NCBI RefSeq assembly: GCF_959029255.1
Contig: NZ_CAUFUE010000002.1
Location: 124,001 to 188,000, forward strand
Reading direction: 5' to 3'
Length of the DNA stretch: 64,000 bases
Origin: an uncultured Bacteroides sp.
GTDB taxonomy: Bacteria > Bacteroidota > Bacteroidia > Bacteroidales > Bacteroidaceae
Under the pieces are notes generated by a model. That model searched no databases and was not told the DNA's origin. It saw only the letters and a program-made list of their open reading frames with translations. Below are positions 53,366 to 61,974 of this stretch, in pieces; positions within the stretch are counted from its first letter, which is position 1, and each line of letters begins with the position of its first letter. The position numbers were made by a program, and so were the translations under genes.

Positions 53366-53455
53366 CCCGAGCCGTACCCTGACCGTATTTGCTCCGTGTC
53401 TATAGGATTGGACTTGGTACGGACCGGGTACGGCTCGGGTATGGGCTTGGTACGG
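53366..53455. repeat. Unit-repeat palindrome, GGTACGG family
   Basis: CCCGAGCCGTACCC (53366-53379) and GGGTACGGCTCGGG (53426-53439) are a perfect 14-bp inverted repeat. GGTACGG recurs at 53417, 53427 and 53449, and CCGTA at 53383 pairs with TACGG inside the loop. No T-run follows. The loop contains TTGCTCCGT, also present in the inverted repeat at 12578. Confidence 0.75.
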
Positions 53456-53509
53456 TGGGAATATAAATTGGTCTATTTGTCGGCTAAACGCAAAAAAGCC
53501 CTAAATTAT

Positions 53510-53540
53510 TTTGCAATATCATTGAAAGCCTATACATTTG
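53510..53540 (+). promoter_or_regulatory. Promoter of the TolC-HlyD-permease operon
   Basis: TTTG at 53510-53513 and TACATTTG at 53533-53540 are 19 bp apart, a full consensus. The TolC-family start is 71 bp downstream. Confidence 0.75.
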
Positions 53541-53611
53541 CATCGTTGTTTATGCAATTATTGTTGCTATACCAATAACGATTTTATCACCTTATATAAT
53601 GTATAGACCCA

Positions 53612-55114
53612 ATGAAAAAGTTCTTCTGTTTCATCTGGTTGACTTGCCTGACGCTTCCCATGGTTGCACAGGAGGTTTTGAGCTTGGATAGTTGCCGTGC
53701 ATTGGCAATTGCCAACAACAAAGAGTTGTTGATTAGCCAGGAAAAAATCAATGCGGCACACTATCAGAAAAAAGCGGCATTCACCAATTATCTGCCCAAT
53801 ATTTCCGCATCAGGCGGATATATGCGTAACCAGAAAGAATTTTCTTTGCTGAGCGATGCACAAAAAGGCGCACTCGGTTCTGTGGGGACACAGGTCAGTG
53901 GCGCTTTACAAAATGGTATCCAAGGGATGTTGACTCAACATCCTGAATTGATGCAAAACCCTCAATTCATGGCAATCCTCCAGTCTTTGGGAAGTGCGGA
54001 TATTGCTACACCGCTCAATGGTTTGGGGCAATCGCTCGTTGATGCTTTCCGTACGGACACGCGCAATATGTATGCCGGAGCATTGACCTTGACGCAACCT
54101 TTGTACATGGGCGGTAAAATACGGGCTTACAACAAAATCACTAAATATGCCGAAGAACTGGCACGGCAACAGCACAACACCGGCATGCAGGAAGTCATTT
54201 TGAGTACAGACCAGGCATACTGGCAAGTGGTATCACTCGCCAGCAAAAAGAAACTGGCGGAAGGTTACCTCGAATTATTACAAAAGCTGGAAAGTGATGT
54301 CGACAAGATGATTGCCGAGGGAGTAGCCACCAAAGCTGACGGGTTGTCCGTCAAGGTAAAAGTGAATGAGGCTGAAATGACTTTGACCAAAGTGAACGAT
54401 GGTTTGAGCCTTGCCAAAATGTTGCTTTGCCAACTGTGCGGACTCGACCTCAGTTCTTCCATCACGTTGGCTGATGAAAAGAAAGACGACTTGCGCACTG
54501 TCCCGGTAGCAGAAAAGAATATTGATATCAATAATGTTTATGCCACCCGTCCGGAAGTACGCAGCCTGGAACTCGCCACTCAAATTTACAAGCAGAAAGT
54601 CAACGTTACCCGTGCGGAATTTCTTCCATCCGTTGCTTTGATGGGCAACTATATGGCAACCAATCCCTCCGTCTTCAACAGCTTTGAAAAGAAATTCAAA
54701 GGGATGTGGAATGTAGGCGTCATGGTTTCCGTTCCCATCTGGCATTGGGGTGAAGGTATTTATAAAGTAAAAGCCGCCAAATCGGAAGCACGCATCGCGC
54801 AATACCAATTGGACAATGCCAAAGAAAAGATAGAATTGCAAGTTAACCAATCTGCTTTCAAGGTGAACGAAGCCGCCAAAACCCTTATCATGGCTGAGAA
54901 AAATCTGGAGAAAGCCGATGAGAACCTGCGCTACGCTACCCTTGGATTTGAAGAGGGAGTGATACCGGCTAGCAATGTGCTTGAAGCGCATACCGCATGG
55001 CTTTCAGCTCAATCGGAAAAGATAGACGCACAGATTGATGTGAAGTTGACGGAAATCTATCTGAAGAAAGCCACAGGGAATTTACGATTGGACGATTTAC
55101 GATTAGACGATTAA
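53612..55114 (+). CDS. TolC-family outer-membrane efflux protein
   Basis: This is a 500-residue protein with signal peptide (FIWLTCLTLPMVAQ) and two outer-membrane efflux domains of alternating long helices and barrel strands, e.g. SLDSCRALAIANNKELLIS at the start and ATLGFEEGVIPASNVLEAH near the end. It forms the outer duct of a tripartite exporter with the HlyD-like protein encoded next. The last eleven residues (NLRLDDLRLDD) are encoded by the TTACGAT repeat that continues into the intergenic region. They therefore look like a late addition and not part of the family fold. Confidence 0.92.
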   Translation: MKKFFCFIWLTCLTLPMVAQEVLSLDSCRALAIANNKELLISQEKINAAHYQKKAAFTNYLPNISASGGYMRNQKEFSLLSDAQKGALGSVGTQVSGALQNGIQGMLTQHPELMQNPQFMAILQSLGSADIATPLNGLGQSLVDAFRTDTRNMYAGALTLTQPLYMGGKIRAYNKITKYAEELARQQHNTGMQEVILSTDQAYWQVVSLASKKKLAEGYLELLQKLESDVDKMIAEGVATKADGLSVKVKVNEAEMTLTKVNDGLSLAKMLLCQLCGLDLSSSITLADEKKDDLRTVPVAEKNIDINNVYATRPEVRSLELATQIYKQKVNVTRAEFLPSVALMGNYMATNPSVFNSFEKKFKGMWNVGVMVSVPIWHWGEGIYKVKAAKSEARIAQYQLDNAKEKIELQVNQSAFKVNEAAKTLIMAEKNLEKADENLRYATLGFEEGVIPASNVLEAHTAWLSAQSEKIDAQIDVKLTEIYLKKATGNLRLDDLRLDD

Positions 55115-55215
55115 TAAATGCCAGTCAATCATAAATGTCAGCCAATCATAAATCGTAATATCGTAAATGAAAGCAACTTCAATCGTAAATCGTAAATTGT
55201 AAAATCGTAAATAAA
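55079..55215 (-). repeat. Unit-repeat element, TTTACGAT family, copy 2
   Basis: Units TTTACGATT(A/G)GACGA, ATCATAAAT and AATCGTAAAT fill the gap between the TolC and HlyD genes. Read on the minus strand, 55215-55163 gives TTTACGATT and TTTACAATT units and then TTGAAGTTGCTTT, the same order as copy 1 at 37701. The left end lies inside the TolC reading frame. Confidence 0.8.
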
Positions 55216-56205
55216 ATGTTGGATACAAAATCACAAAACAGTAACATGCTACTGGCATTTCTCACACTGACGGGAGTGATTGCCATAGTTGCCCTTGTGG
55301 GCTTCTTCATGCTGCGCAAAGGGCCGGAGATTGTACAGGGACAAGCAGAAGTAACGGAGTATCGCGTATCGAGCAAGGTGCCGGGACGTATTCTGGAGTT
55401 TCGAGTGAAAGAGGGGCAGAGCGTGCAAGCCGGAGATACCCTTGCCATTCTGGAAGCGCCCGACGTGCAAGCCAAGCTTGAACAGGCACGTGCCGCCGAA
55501 GCTGCCGCACAGGCACAGAATGAAAAAGCCCTGAAAGGTGCCCGCCGTGAACAGATACAGGCTGCCTACGAGATGTGGCAGAAAGCACAGGCAGGACTTG
55601 CCATTGCAGAGAAATCTTATAAACGGGTGAAAAACCTGCACGACCAGGGTGTGATGTCTGCACAAAAACTGGATGAAGTCACCGCCCAACGTGACGCAGC
55701 CATAGCTACCGAAAAAGCAGCCAAAGCACAATATGACATGGCCAAGAACGGTGCCGAACGTGAGGACAAAGCCGCTGCCGCCGCATTGGTGGAACGTGCT
55801 AAAGGAGCCGTTGCCGAAGTAGAATCGTACATCAAGGAAACTTACCTGATAGCACAAACCGCCGGAGAGGTATCCGAGATATTCCCCAAAGTAGGCGAAT
55901 TGGTTGGGACAGGCGCCCCCATCATGAATATTGCCATATTGGATGATATGTGGGTCACTTTCAATGTACGCGAAGATTTGTTGCAAGGACTAGGCATGGA
56001 TACCGAATTTGAAGCATTCATCCCCGCCCTCGACAAGAACATACGCTTGAAGGTATATTATATGAAAGACCTCGGCACCTACGCTGCCTGGAAAGCGACT
56101 AAAACGACCGGACAGTTCGACCTGAAAACATTTGAAGTAAAAGCTTCTCCACTGGAAAAGGTAGCGGGATTGAGACCGGGAATGAGTGTGATTTTGAAAA
56201 AGTGA
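55216..56205 (+). CDS. HlyD/EmrA-family periplasmic adaptor
   Basis: This is a 329-residue membrane fusion protein. One N-terminal helix (MLLAFLTLTGVIAIVALVGFF in part, residues 11-32) is followed by a split lipoyl domain (SKVPGRILEFRVKEGQSV; TAGEVSEIFPKVGELV), a helical hairpin rich in Ala/Gln/Lys (about 85-195), and a beta-barrel domain ending GLRPGMSVILKK. It bridges the inner-membrane permeases and TolC. Confidence 0.92.
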   Translation: MLDTKSQNSNMLLAFLTLTGVIAIVALVGFFMLRKGPEIVQGQAEVTEYRVSSKVPGRILEFRVKEGQSVQAGDTLAILEAPDVQAKLEQARAAEAAAQAQNEKALKGARREQIQAAYEMWQKAQAGLAIAEKSYKRVKNLHDQGVMSAQKLDEVTAQRDAAIATEKAAKAQYDMAKNGAEREDKAAAAALVERAKGAVAEVESYIKETYLIAQTAGEVSEIFPKVGELVGTGAPIMNIAILDDMWVTFNVREDLLQGLGMDTEFEAFIPALDKNIRLKVYYMKDLGTYAAWKATKTTGQFDLKTFEVKASPLEKVAGLRPGMSVILKK

Positions 56206-56231
56206 TAAAGTAACAAAGTGGTAAAGTGGCA

Positions 56232-57410
56232 ATGGAAAGAGATAAAAAATACATAGCTTTATGGAACGTAGCGAAGCGTGAGTGCCGCCGTCTCGTATCC
56301 CGTCCGCTCTACCTGTTCTGTATGGTTATCGCGCCATTGTTCTGCTATATATTCTTCACTACACTTATGGACTCCGGCCTGCCTACCGATATGCCTGTAG
56401 GTGTTGTCGATCAGGACATGACATCCACCACCCGTCAATTGGTGCGCAACCTGGACGCCTTTGAGCAAACAGCCGTTGTGGCCCATTATCCTAATGTAAA
56501 CGACGCACGTACCGCCATGCAACGGGGAGAAATTTACGGTTTTTTCTACATTCCCCAAGGCACCACCGCCAAGGCACAGGCGCAGCGCCAGCCTAAGGTC
56601 TCTTTCTATACCAACAACACCTTGCTCATTGCCGGTTCACTCTTGTTTAAGGACATGAAGATGATGAGCGAGTTGGCATCGGGAGCAGCCGCACGCACCG
56701 CTTTGTACGCCAAAGGCGCCACCGAAGACCAGGCTATGGCATTTCTCCAACCCATCGTCATAGATACACACCCACTCAACAACCCGTGGCTGAATTATTC
56801 GGTATATCTGTGCAACACCTTTGCCCCCGGTGTGTTGATGCTGCTCATTTTTATGATTACGGTTTACTCCATAGGCGTAGAGATTAAGCATCGCACCGCC
56901 CGCGAGTGGCTGCGCATGGGTAACAATTCCATCTGGATTTCCCTTGCCGGGAAGTTACTGCCGCATACGGCGATATTCTTTCTGATGGGTATATTATATA
57001 ATGTATACTTGTACGGCTACCTGCACTTCCCCTGCAACAGCGGCATCTTGCCGATGCTGCTCGCCACGCTTTGCCTGGTATTGGCATCGCAAGGCATGGG
57101 CGTACTGATGATTGGCACTTTGCCTACTTTGCGACTGGGGCTCAGTTTCGCCTCACTTTGGGGAGTGCTTTCTTTCTCGATGTGCGGACTGTCATTCCCT
57201 GCGATGGCGATGCACCCTGTATTGCAAGGGCTGGCAAATCTGTTCCCGTTGCGTCATTATTTCCTCATCTATGTAGACCAGGCACTCAACGGTTACCCGA
57301 TGATTTACTCATGGGTGAACTATGTGGCTTTACTTATATTCATGATGCTTCCGTTCCTTATAGCCCATCGGCTGAAAGAAGCATTAGTTTACTATAAATA
57401 TGTACCGTAA
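56232..57410 (+). CDS. ABC-2 type transporter permease, first of pair
   Basis: This is a 392-residue protein from the ATG at 56232; a GTG two codons earlier opens the frame. One helix near the N-terminus (YLFCMVIAPLFCYIFFTTL), a large periplasmic domain (about 50-185) and five C-terminal helices including the FPLRHYFLIYVDQALNG signature of ABC-2 permeases of the YhhJ/DrrB type. It has no nucleotide-binding domain and none is encoded in the operon. Its stop overlaps the next start in TAATG. Confidence 0.9.
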   Translation: MERDKKYIALWNVAKRECRRLVSRPLYLFCMVIAPLFCYIFFTTLMDSGLPTDMPVGVVDQDMTSTTRQLVRNLDAFEQTAVVAHYPNVNDARTAMQRGEIYGFFYIPQGTTAKAQAQRQPKVSFYTNNTLLIAGSLLFKDMKMMSELASGAAARTALYAKGATEDQAMAFLQPIVIDTHPLNNPWLNYSVYLCNTFAPGVLMLLIFMITVYSIGVEIKHRTAREWLRMGNNSIWISLAGKLLPHTAIFFLMGILYNVYLYGYLHFPCNSGILPMLLATLCLVLASQGMGVLMIGTLPTLRLGLSFASLWGVLSFSMCGLSFPAMAMHPVLQGLANLFPLRHYFLIYVDQALNGYPMIYSWVNYVALLIFMMLPFLIAHRLKEALVYYKYVP

Positions 57411-58660
57411 TGAAGCAGCTGACGTTCAAACAGAAAGTTGTTCAAGGCATCTATGATATGTTCTATATCTGGAAGCAGGAATTCCGTACGACCTTTCGCG
57501 ACCAGGGCGTGCTTATCTTCTTCGTGCTTGTCCCGATAGTGTATCCGTTGATATACGCATTTATCTATACCAACGAAACCATCCGTGAAGTACCTGCTGT
57601 GGTAGTGGACAACTCGCGTAGCGCATTGAGCCGCGAATACCTGCGGAAAGTGGATGCCAGTCCCGAAGTGAACATCGTGACTTATTGTGCCGACATGGAG
57701 GAAGCCAAGCTGATGCTGAAAGACCGGAAAGCGTATGGCATCATCTATATTCCGGCTCATTTCAGTGACGACATAGCGCGCGGCAAGCAGACTCAGGTCA
57801 GTCTTTTCTGTGATATGAGCGGATTGCTTTATTATAAAGCCTTACTGAACACCAATACAAACGTATCCCTGGAAATGAATGCGGATATCAAGATTGAACG
57901 CGCCGGAAACACTACCGGCCGCCAGGATGAGATAACCGCCTATCCGATAGAATACGAGGATGTCACGCTTTTCAACCCTACCAACGGCTTTGCCGCTTTC
58001 CTGATACCTGCCGTACTGGTATTGATTATCCAGCAAACATTGCTGCTGGGCATCGGGCTGTCTGTAGGAACCGCCCGCGAACATAACCGCTTCAAAGATT
58101 TAGTGCCTATCAACAGGCATTATAACGGCACCTTGCGAATTGTAATGGGAAAAGGGTTGAGCTACTTCATGGTATATTCGCTTGTGGCAGTATACATCTT
58201 ATGTGTAGTGCCCCGCTTATTCAGCCTCAACCAGATACCCATCCCCGGAGTGCTGACCTTATTCACCCTGCCCTACCTGGCTGCCTGTATCTTCTTTGCC
58301 ATGACGGCATCCATCGCCATCCGCAACCGGGAAACGTGCATGTTGCTGTTCGTATTTACATCCGTACCCTTGCTTTTTCTTTCCGGCATTTCATGGCCGG
58401 GGGCAGCCATGCCTGCATTCTGGAGATATTTTTCGTATATCTTCCCTTCTACATTCGGCATCAACGGATATGTACGCATCAACAGCATGGGGGCTACGCT
58501 CAATGAAGTAGCTTTCGAATATCAGGCTTTGTGGCTGCAAACAGGTTTCTATTTCATCACGACCTGCCTGGTTTATCGATGGCAGATACTCCGAAGCAGA
58601 AAACATGTGATTGAGGAGTATAAAAAGTACAAAAGCGAGGAAAAGGCCGTTTCATTGTAA
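57410..58660 (+). CDS. ABC-2 type transporter permease, second of pair
   Basis: This is a 416-residue paralogue of the preceding permease: an N-terminal helix (VLIFFVLVPIVYPLIYAFIY), a periplasmic domain, and C-terminal helices with FLIPAVLVLIIQQTLLLGIG and the SWPGAAMPAFWRYFSYIFPS signature. The pair would form a heterodimer linked to HlyD and TolC. The ATPase must come from elsewhere, or the complex works differently. Confidence 0.9.
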   Translation: MKQLTFKQKVVQGIYDMFYIWKQEFRTTFRDQGVLIFFVLVPIVYPLIYAFIYTNETIREVPAVVVDNSRSALSREYLRKVDASPEVNIVTYCADMEEAKLMLKDRKAYGIIYIPAHFSDDIARGKQTQVSLFCDMSGLLYYKALLNTNTNVSLEMNADIKIERAGNTTGRQDEITAYPIEYEDVTLFNPTNGFAAFLIPAVLVLIIQQTLLLGIGLSVGTAREHNRFKDLVPINRHYNGTLRIVMGKGLSYFMVYSLVAVYILCVVPRLFSLNQIPIPGVLTLFTLPYLAACIFFAMTASIAIRNRETCMLLFVFTSVPLLFLSGISWPGAAMPAFWRYFSYIFPSTFGINGYVRINSMGATLNEVAFEYQALWLQTGFYFITTCLVYRWQILRSRKHVIEEYKKYKSEEKAVSL

Positions 58661-58720
58661 GTTTCTTTTTGATTTTGCATCAATTAACGCAGAAAGGAGT
58701 ATGTTCTTACGAAACTTTCG

Positions 58721-58728
58721 TACTTTTG
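58721..58728 (+). promoter_or_regulatory. -7 box of the thioredoxin-fold operon
   Basis: TACTTTTG lies 17 bp before the ATG at 58746. It makes the upstream in-frame ATG (58611, inside the permease gene) unlikely. Confidence 0.45.
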
Positions 58729-58745
58729 AGAAAAATCAAAATAAT

Positions 58746-60644
58746 ATGAGACAAACACTTTCAATTATCATCGGCTTGCTGCTATGCTACACTCTCCAAG
58801 CCAAAAACAGAGTTATAGACCAACCTCCGTTCTGCGTAAGAAGCAGCAGTTCTATCGAGGTCAGTAAGGTAGTATTGAGCGACACAGCTACCGTTCTTCA
58901 CATTTATGCCAATTATCGGCCTAAATACTGGATAAAAATAGCTGCGAGCAGTTATCTGAAAGACAATAACGGAGAGACTTATCTTTTACGTTCGGGAATA
59001 GGCATCACACCGGATAAGGAATTCTGGATGCCGGAGTCGGGTGAAGCAGAATTTCAATTGGTATTTCCGCCCTTGCCGAATACGGTTACCAGCATTGATT
59101 TCACGGAAGGCGAAAAGGTAGACAACGGATACAGTATTTGGGGTATACAACTTAAAGGCAAGAAGTTACCGGCATTGACATTGCCCGAGAATGCGGTAGT
59201 ACACAAAATCGACAAAAACACCGAACTGCCCGAACCTGTCATCCAATATGGGAAAGGTACTCTAAAAGGTAAGTTACTGGACTATCATACCGGAATGTTC
59301 TCACGTCCTATAAACATAACGTTGTATGAAAGCGTCAAAGCAGATGTAGCCCAAATTCCATTGACTATTGATGCTGAAGGTAACTTTAACCAGGAGATTG
59401 CTCTGGCGGCAACTACTCAATGCAATATGTATCTGCCCGATAGCAACAATAAACTCGTATTCTTCTTAGAACCCGGCAAGGAAACAGAACTCTACATCAA
59501 CCTGCGCGAACTTTCGCGCCAACAGTCCAAATTCCACAAACAGGAGAAAAGCCGTGATAAGCTATTCTATATTAACGGCCCGCTGGCTACCACAGCACAA
59601 GAATTGAGTGAAAGGGCCTATACTCCTGACCTGAGGGAACTGAATTTCCGTAATTTAAAGGCTATAAACAGTATGAGTTTCACCGATTTCAAGGCATACA
59701 CCCTCCAACAAGTGGATAGTATCCAGCAGGAAATAGACAAATTGCCCGTAAGTAAAGCTACCCATCAATTCCTGAGTATCAACAATAAGATGTCCAAAGT
59801 AGTTGCACTACGAGGTGCTGCAAGTACAATGACTTCTGCTGCCATAGCAGCCGGAGACGTTAAACGCGAAGAAGCAGAGAAATTCTTTCAGGAACTCATG
59901 AAGAAATATCCGGCAGACTACCTTGCAGATATTGACATAACCTATTTGAATGAACCACAATCCATTTTGGCGGATATTTATTACTATCTGGTTATAATCA
60001 ATTCTCACGATATTGAAAAAATCGCCAAAGAATGCGGAACAAACAAAGGCGTCTTCTTTGATGTGGCCAAAGTAGCTCCCATCTACCGTAAAATCAAAGG
60101 GTATACCCCGCTCACCGAAGAAGATAAAGCAAGGATTTCCGCTTTGCCTCAAACTTATCAGGAAATGCTGACTGTAGCCAATGAAGAGCTGCTCACCAAA
60201 ATCGAAGCCAACAAGAAAAAGACCGGATTTACCATAAACGAAGCAGGTGAAATAAGCAATGAAGATTTGTTTGCTTCCATCATTAGCAAGTTCAGGGGTA
60301 AAGTTCTTCTGGTAGATTTCTGGGCCACTTGGTGCGGTCCATGCCGCATGGCAAATAAAGCGATGATTCCCATGAAAGAGGAATTGAAAGACAAGGATAT
60401 CGTTTATCTGTATATCACCGGCGAAACTTCCCCTTTAGGAACATGGAACAATATGATTCCTGACATCCACGGCGAACACTATCGCCTGACACAAGCCCAA
60501 TGGGACTATCTGAGCAAGAGCTTTGAAATAAGAGGCGTGCCCACTTACCTGATTGTTGACCGCGAAGGAAACATCAAATACAAGCAAACAGGTTTTCCGG
60601 GAGTTGGAACAATGAAAAAGGAATTATTGAAAGTAGTCAAATGA
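58746..60644 (+). CDS. TlpA-like thioredoxin-fold protein with large N-terminal domain
   Basis: This is a 632-residue exported protein (signal LSIIIGLLLCYTLQA). The first 450 residues form an unrecognised region: a beta-rich part to about 200, then helical segments. The C-terminal thioredoxin domain has VDFWATWCGPCRMANKAM with an active CGPC, and the cis-Pro in RGVPTYLIVD. It likely reduces or isomerises disulfides in the periplasm. The ATG at 58746 gives a good signal peptide and follows a -7 box. It overlaps the next gene by 4 bp (ATGA). Confidence 0.88.
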   Translation: MRQTLSIIIGLLLCYTLQAKNRVIDQPPFCVRSSSSIEVSKVVLSDTATVLHIYANYRPKYWIKIAASSYLKDNNGETYLLRSGIGITPDKEFWMPESGEAEFQLVFPPLPNTVTSIDFTEGEKVDNGYSIWGIQLKGKKLPALTLPENAVVHKIDKNTELPEPVIQYGKGTLKGKLLDYHTGMFSRPINITLYESVKADVAQIPLTIDAEGNFNQEIALAATTQCNMYLPDSNNKLVFFLEPGKETELYINLRELSRQQSKFHKQEKSRDKLFYINGPLATTAQELSERAYTPDLRELNFRNLKAINSMSFTDFKAYTLQQVDSIQQEIDKLPVSKATHQFLSINNKMSKVVALRGAASTMTSAAIAAGDVKREEAEKFFQELMKKYPADYLADIDITYLNEPQSILADIYYYLVIINSHDIEKIAKECGTNKGVFFDVAKVAPIYRKIKGYTPLTEEDKARISALPQTYQEMLTVANEELLTKIEANKKKTGFTINEAGEISNEDLFASIISKFRGKVLLVDFWATWCGPCRMANKAMIPMKEELKDKDIVYLYITGETSPLGTWNNMIPDIHGEHYRLTQAQWDYLSKSFEIRGVPTYLIVDREGNIKYKQTGFPGVGTMKKELLKVVK

Positions 60645-61870
60645 ATAGAATCAATAAACAACTCATATTCTACGCTTTCTTATGCATTCTTCCATTAGCG
60701 GGGAATGCACAAGAAGATACCAAAAAATATCTGAAAGAAGTACTTGCCAATTTAAATAAGATAAAATCGGCAACTTATCTCTGTCAATCCGAAAATTGGC
60801 AACCGGGCGATACACTTCCGCTCTCTGTCTATCAAAGACTCTATCAGGAGATTGACAACCCGGAGGACACGGCAGTAGGTTGTGTGTATATATACACTGA
60901 TCCGGCACAGTCCGGGCAGATAGAGTTTGCATACGACGGCAATCAAAAGTATGATTTCTTCCACGAAAATAAAGGGGTAATCGTAGACGATTTTACATTC
61001 AGACCTTTGCCTTTCCGGCTTTTGAACCCTCCGTTCTTCAATTTCTGTAAAAACATACTGGCATATACGTTTAATACTACAGACCGTATCCGTTATGAGC
61101 TGAAAGAAGAAAAAGATTACTACTATTTCAAGCTGACGATTGATGAGGAAGAACAGGTGGAGTTTTTTGGCAAAGCTTATCATATTCCCAAACCTCCTTT
61201 CTACGTAGACCCGCTTTCCATTTATGAACTTTGGATAAGTAAAAGTAATAACCTGCCCTATAAACTCCGGCGGGACATGTCGCACAACATTACAGTCAAG
61301 GAATGTAAAGAAGCTGAATTCAACACATTGGCTCTGGAAGATTTCGACGTGACTAAGTATATACCCAAAGATTACGAGATAAGGACAGTTCAAGAGAATG
61401 AGAACGTAAGGAAGGATAAGATGAAGGAAGGTGATTTAACAGAAAAGCCTGCTCCGGCATGGACATTGAACAATCCGGACTGCCAGCCCGTATCACTGGA
61501 CGATTTTAAAAGTGAAGTCCTTATCATTTCTTTTACAGGCATAGGTTGCGGGCCTTGCCAAGCGGCAGTTCCTTTCCTGAAAGAGCTAAAAGCCAAATAC
61601 AATGACGAGAAAGTAGATATCGTGGCGATTGAAAGCTGGAGCCGCCGGGAGAGTGCCGTCAAGGCTTATGCAGAAAGGAAGAAATTGAATTATAACATAC
61701 TGACTGCTACTGACCAAGTTATTCAAGATTATCAAACCGGTGGTGCCGCCCCCAGGTTCTTTATACTGGATAAACAACGGATTATCCGGAAAACAATCAA
61801 AGGCTATGGAGGAGACCGGACTAATAAAGAAATCATAAACACTATCGCTACACTGCTTGAGGCAGAATAA
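60641..61870 (+). CDS. Thioredoxin-fold (TlpA/AhpC-like) exported protein
   Basis: This is a 409-residue protein with signal LIFYAFLCILPLAGNAQ. An N-terminal region (about 25-265) of mixed fold is not recognised. The C-terminal domain (about 275-409) has SFTGIGCGPCQAAVPFL with CGPC and the cis-Pro region GAAPRFFILDK. It overlaps the preceding thioredoxin gene by 4 bp, so the two are translationally coupled and probably act on related substrates. Confidence 0.87.
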   Translation: MNRINKQLIFYAFLCILPLAGNAQEDTKKYLKEVLANLNKIKSATYLCQSENWQPGDTLPLSVYQRLYQEIDNPEDTAVGCVYIYTDPAQSGQIEFAYDGNQKYDFFHENKGVIVDDFTFRPLPFRLLNPPFFNFCKNILAYTFNTTDRIRYELKEEKDYYYFKLTIDEEEQVEFFGKAYHIPKPPFYVDPLSIYELWISKSNNLPYKLRRDMSHNITVKECKEAEFNTLALEDFDVTKYIPKDYEIRTVQENENVRKDKMKEGDLTEKPAPAWTLNNPDCQPVSLDDFKSEVLIISFTGIGCGPCQAAVPFLKELKAKYNDEKVDIVAIESWSRRESAVKAYAERKKLNYNILTATDQVIQDYQTGGAAPRFFILDKQRIIRKTIKGYGGDRTNKEIINTIATLLEAE

Positions 61871-61884
61871 AAAAGCAAGAAAAG

Positions 61885-61926
61885 AAAAAGGCTGAACTCA
61901 AAAAGTTTTTTGAATTCAGCCTTTTT
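61885..61926. terminator. Bidirectional terminator between thioredoxin and GH109 genes
   Basis: AAAAAGGCTGAA (61885-61896) pairs with TTCAGCCTTTTT (61915-61926), and inside TCAAAAA pairs with TTTTTTGA. A-runs and T-runs on both sides serve the two converging genes. Confidence 0.9.
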
Positions 61927-61974
61927 CTATTTATTTAAGTCTCGACTGCTTGTTACCATCCAAGCACCCGTTTA

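Larger units (their letters stand above)
53305..53611 (+). other. Intergenic region with hairpin element and tolC promoter
   Basis: These 307 bp contain the 14-bp inverted repeat (53366-53439) with GGTACGG units, then the consensus promoter at 53510-53540. A 60-codon frame across the hairpin has no coding character. Confidence 0.6.

Noticed and set aside
53396..53578. 60-codon frame between the coiled-coil and TolC genes
   Set aside because: It is made of the hairpin element and the TolC promoter; no coding character.
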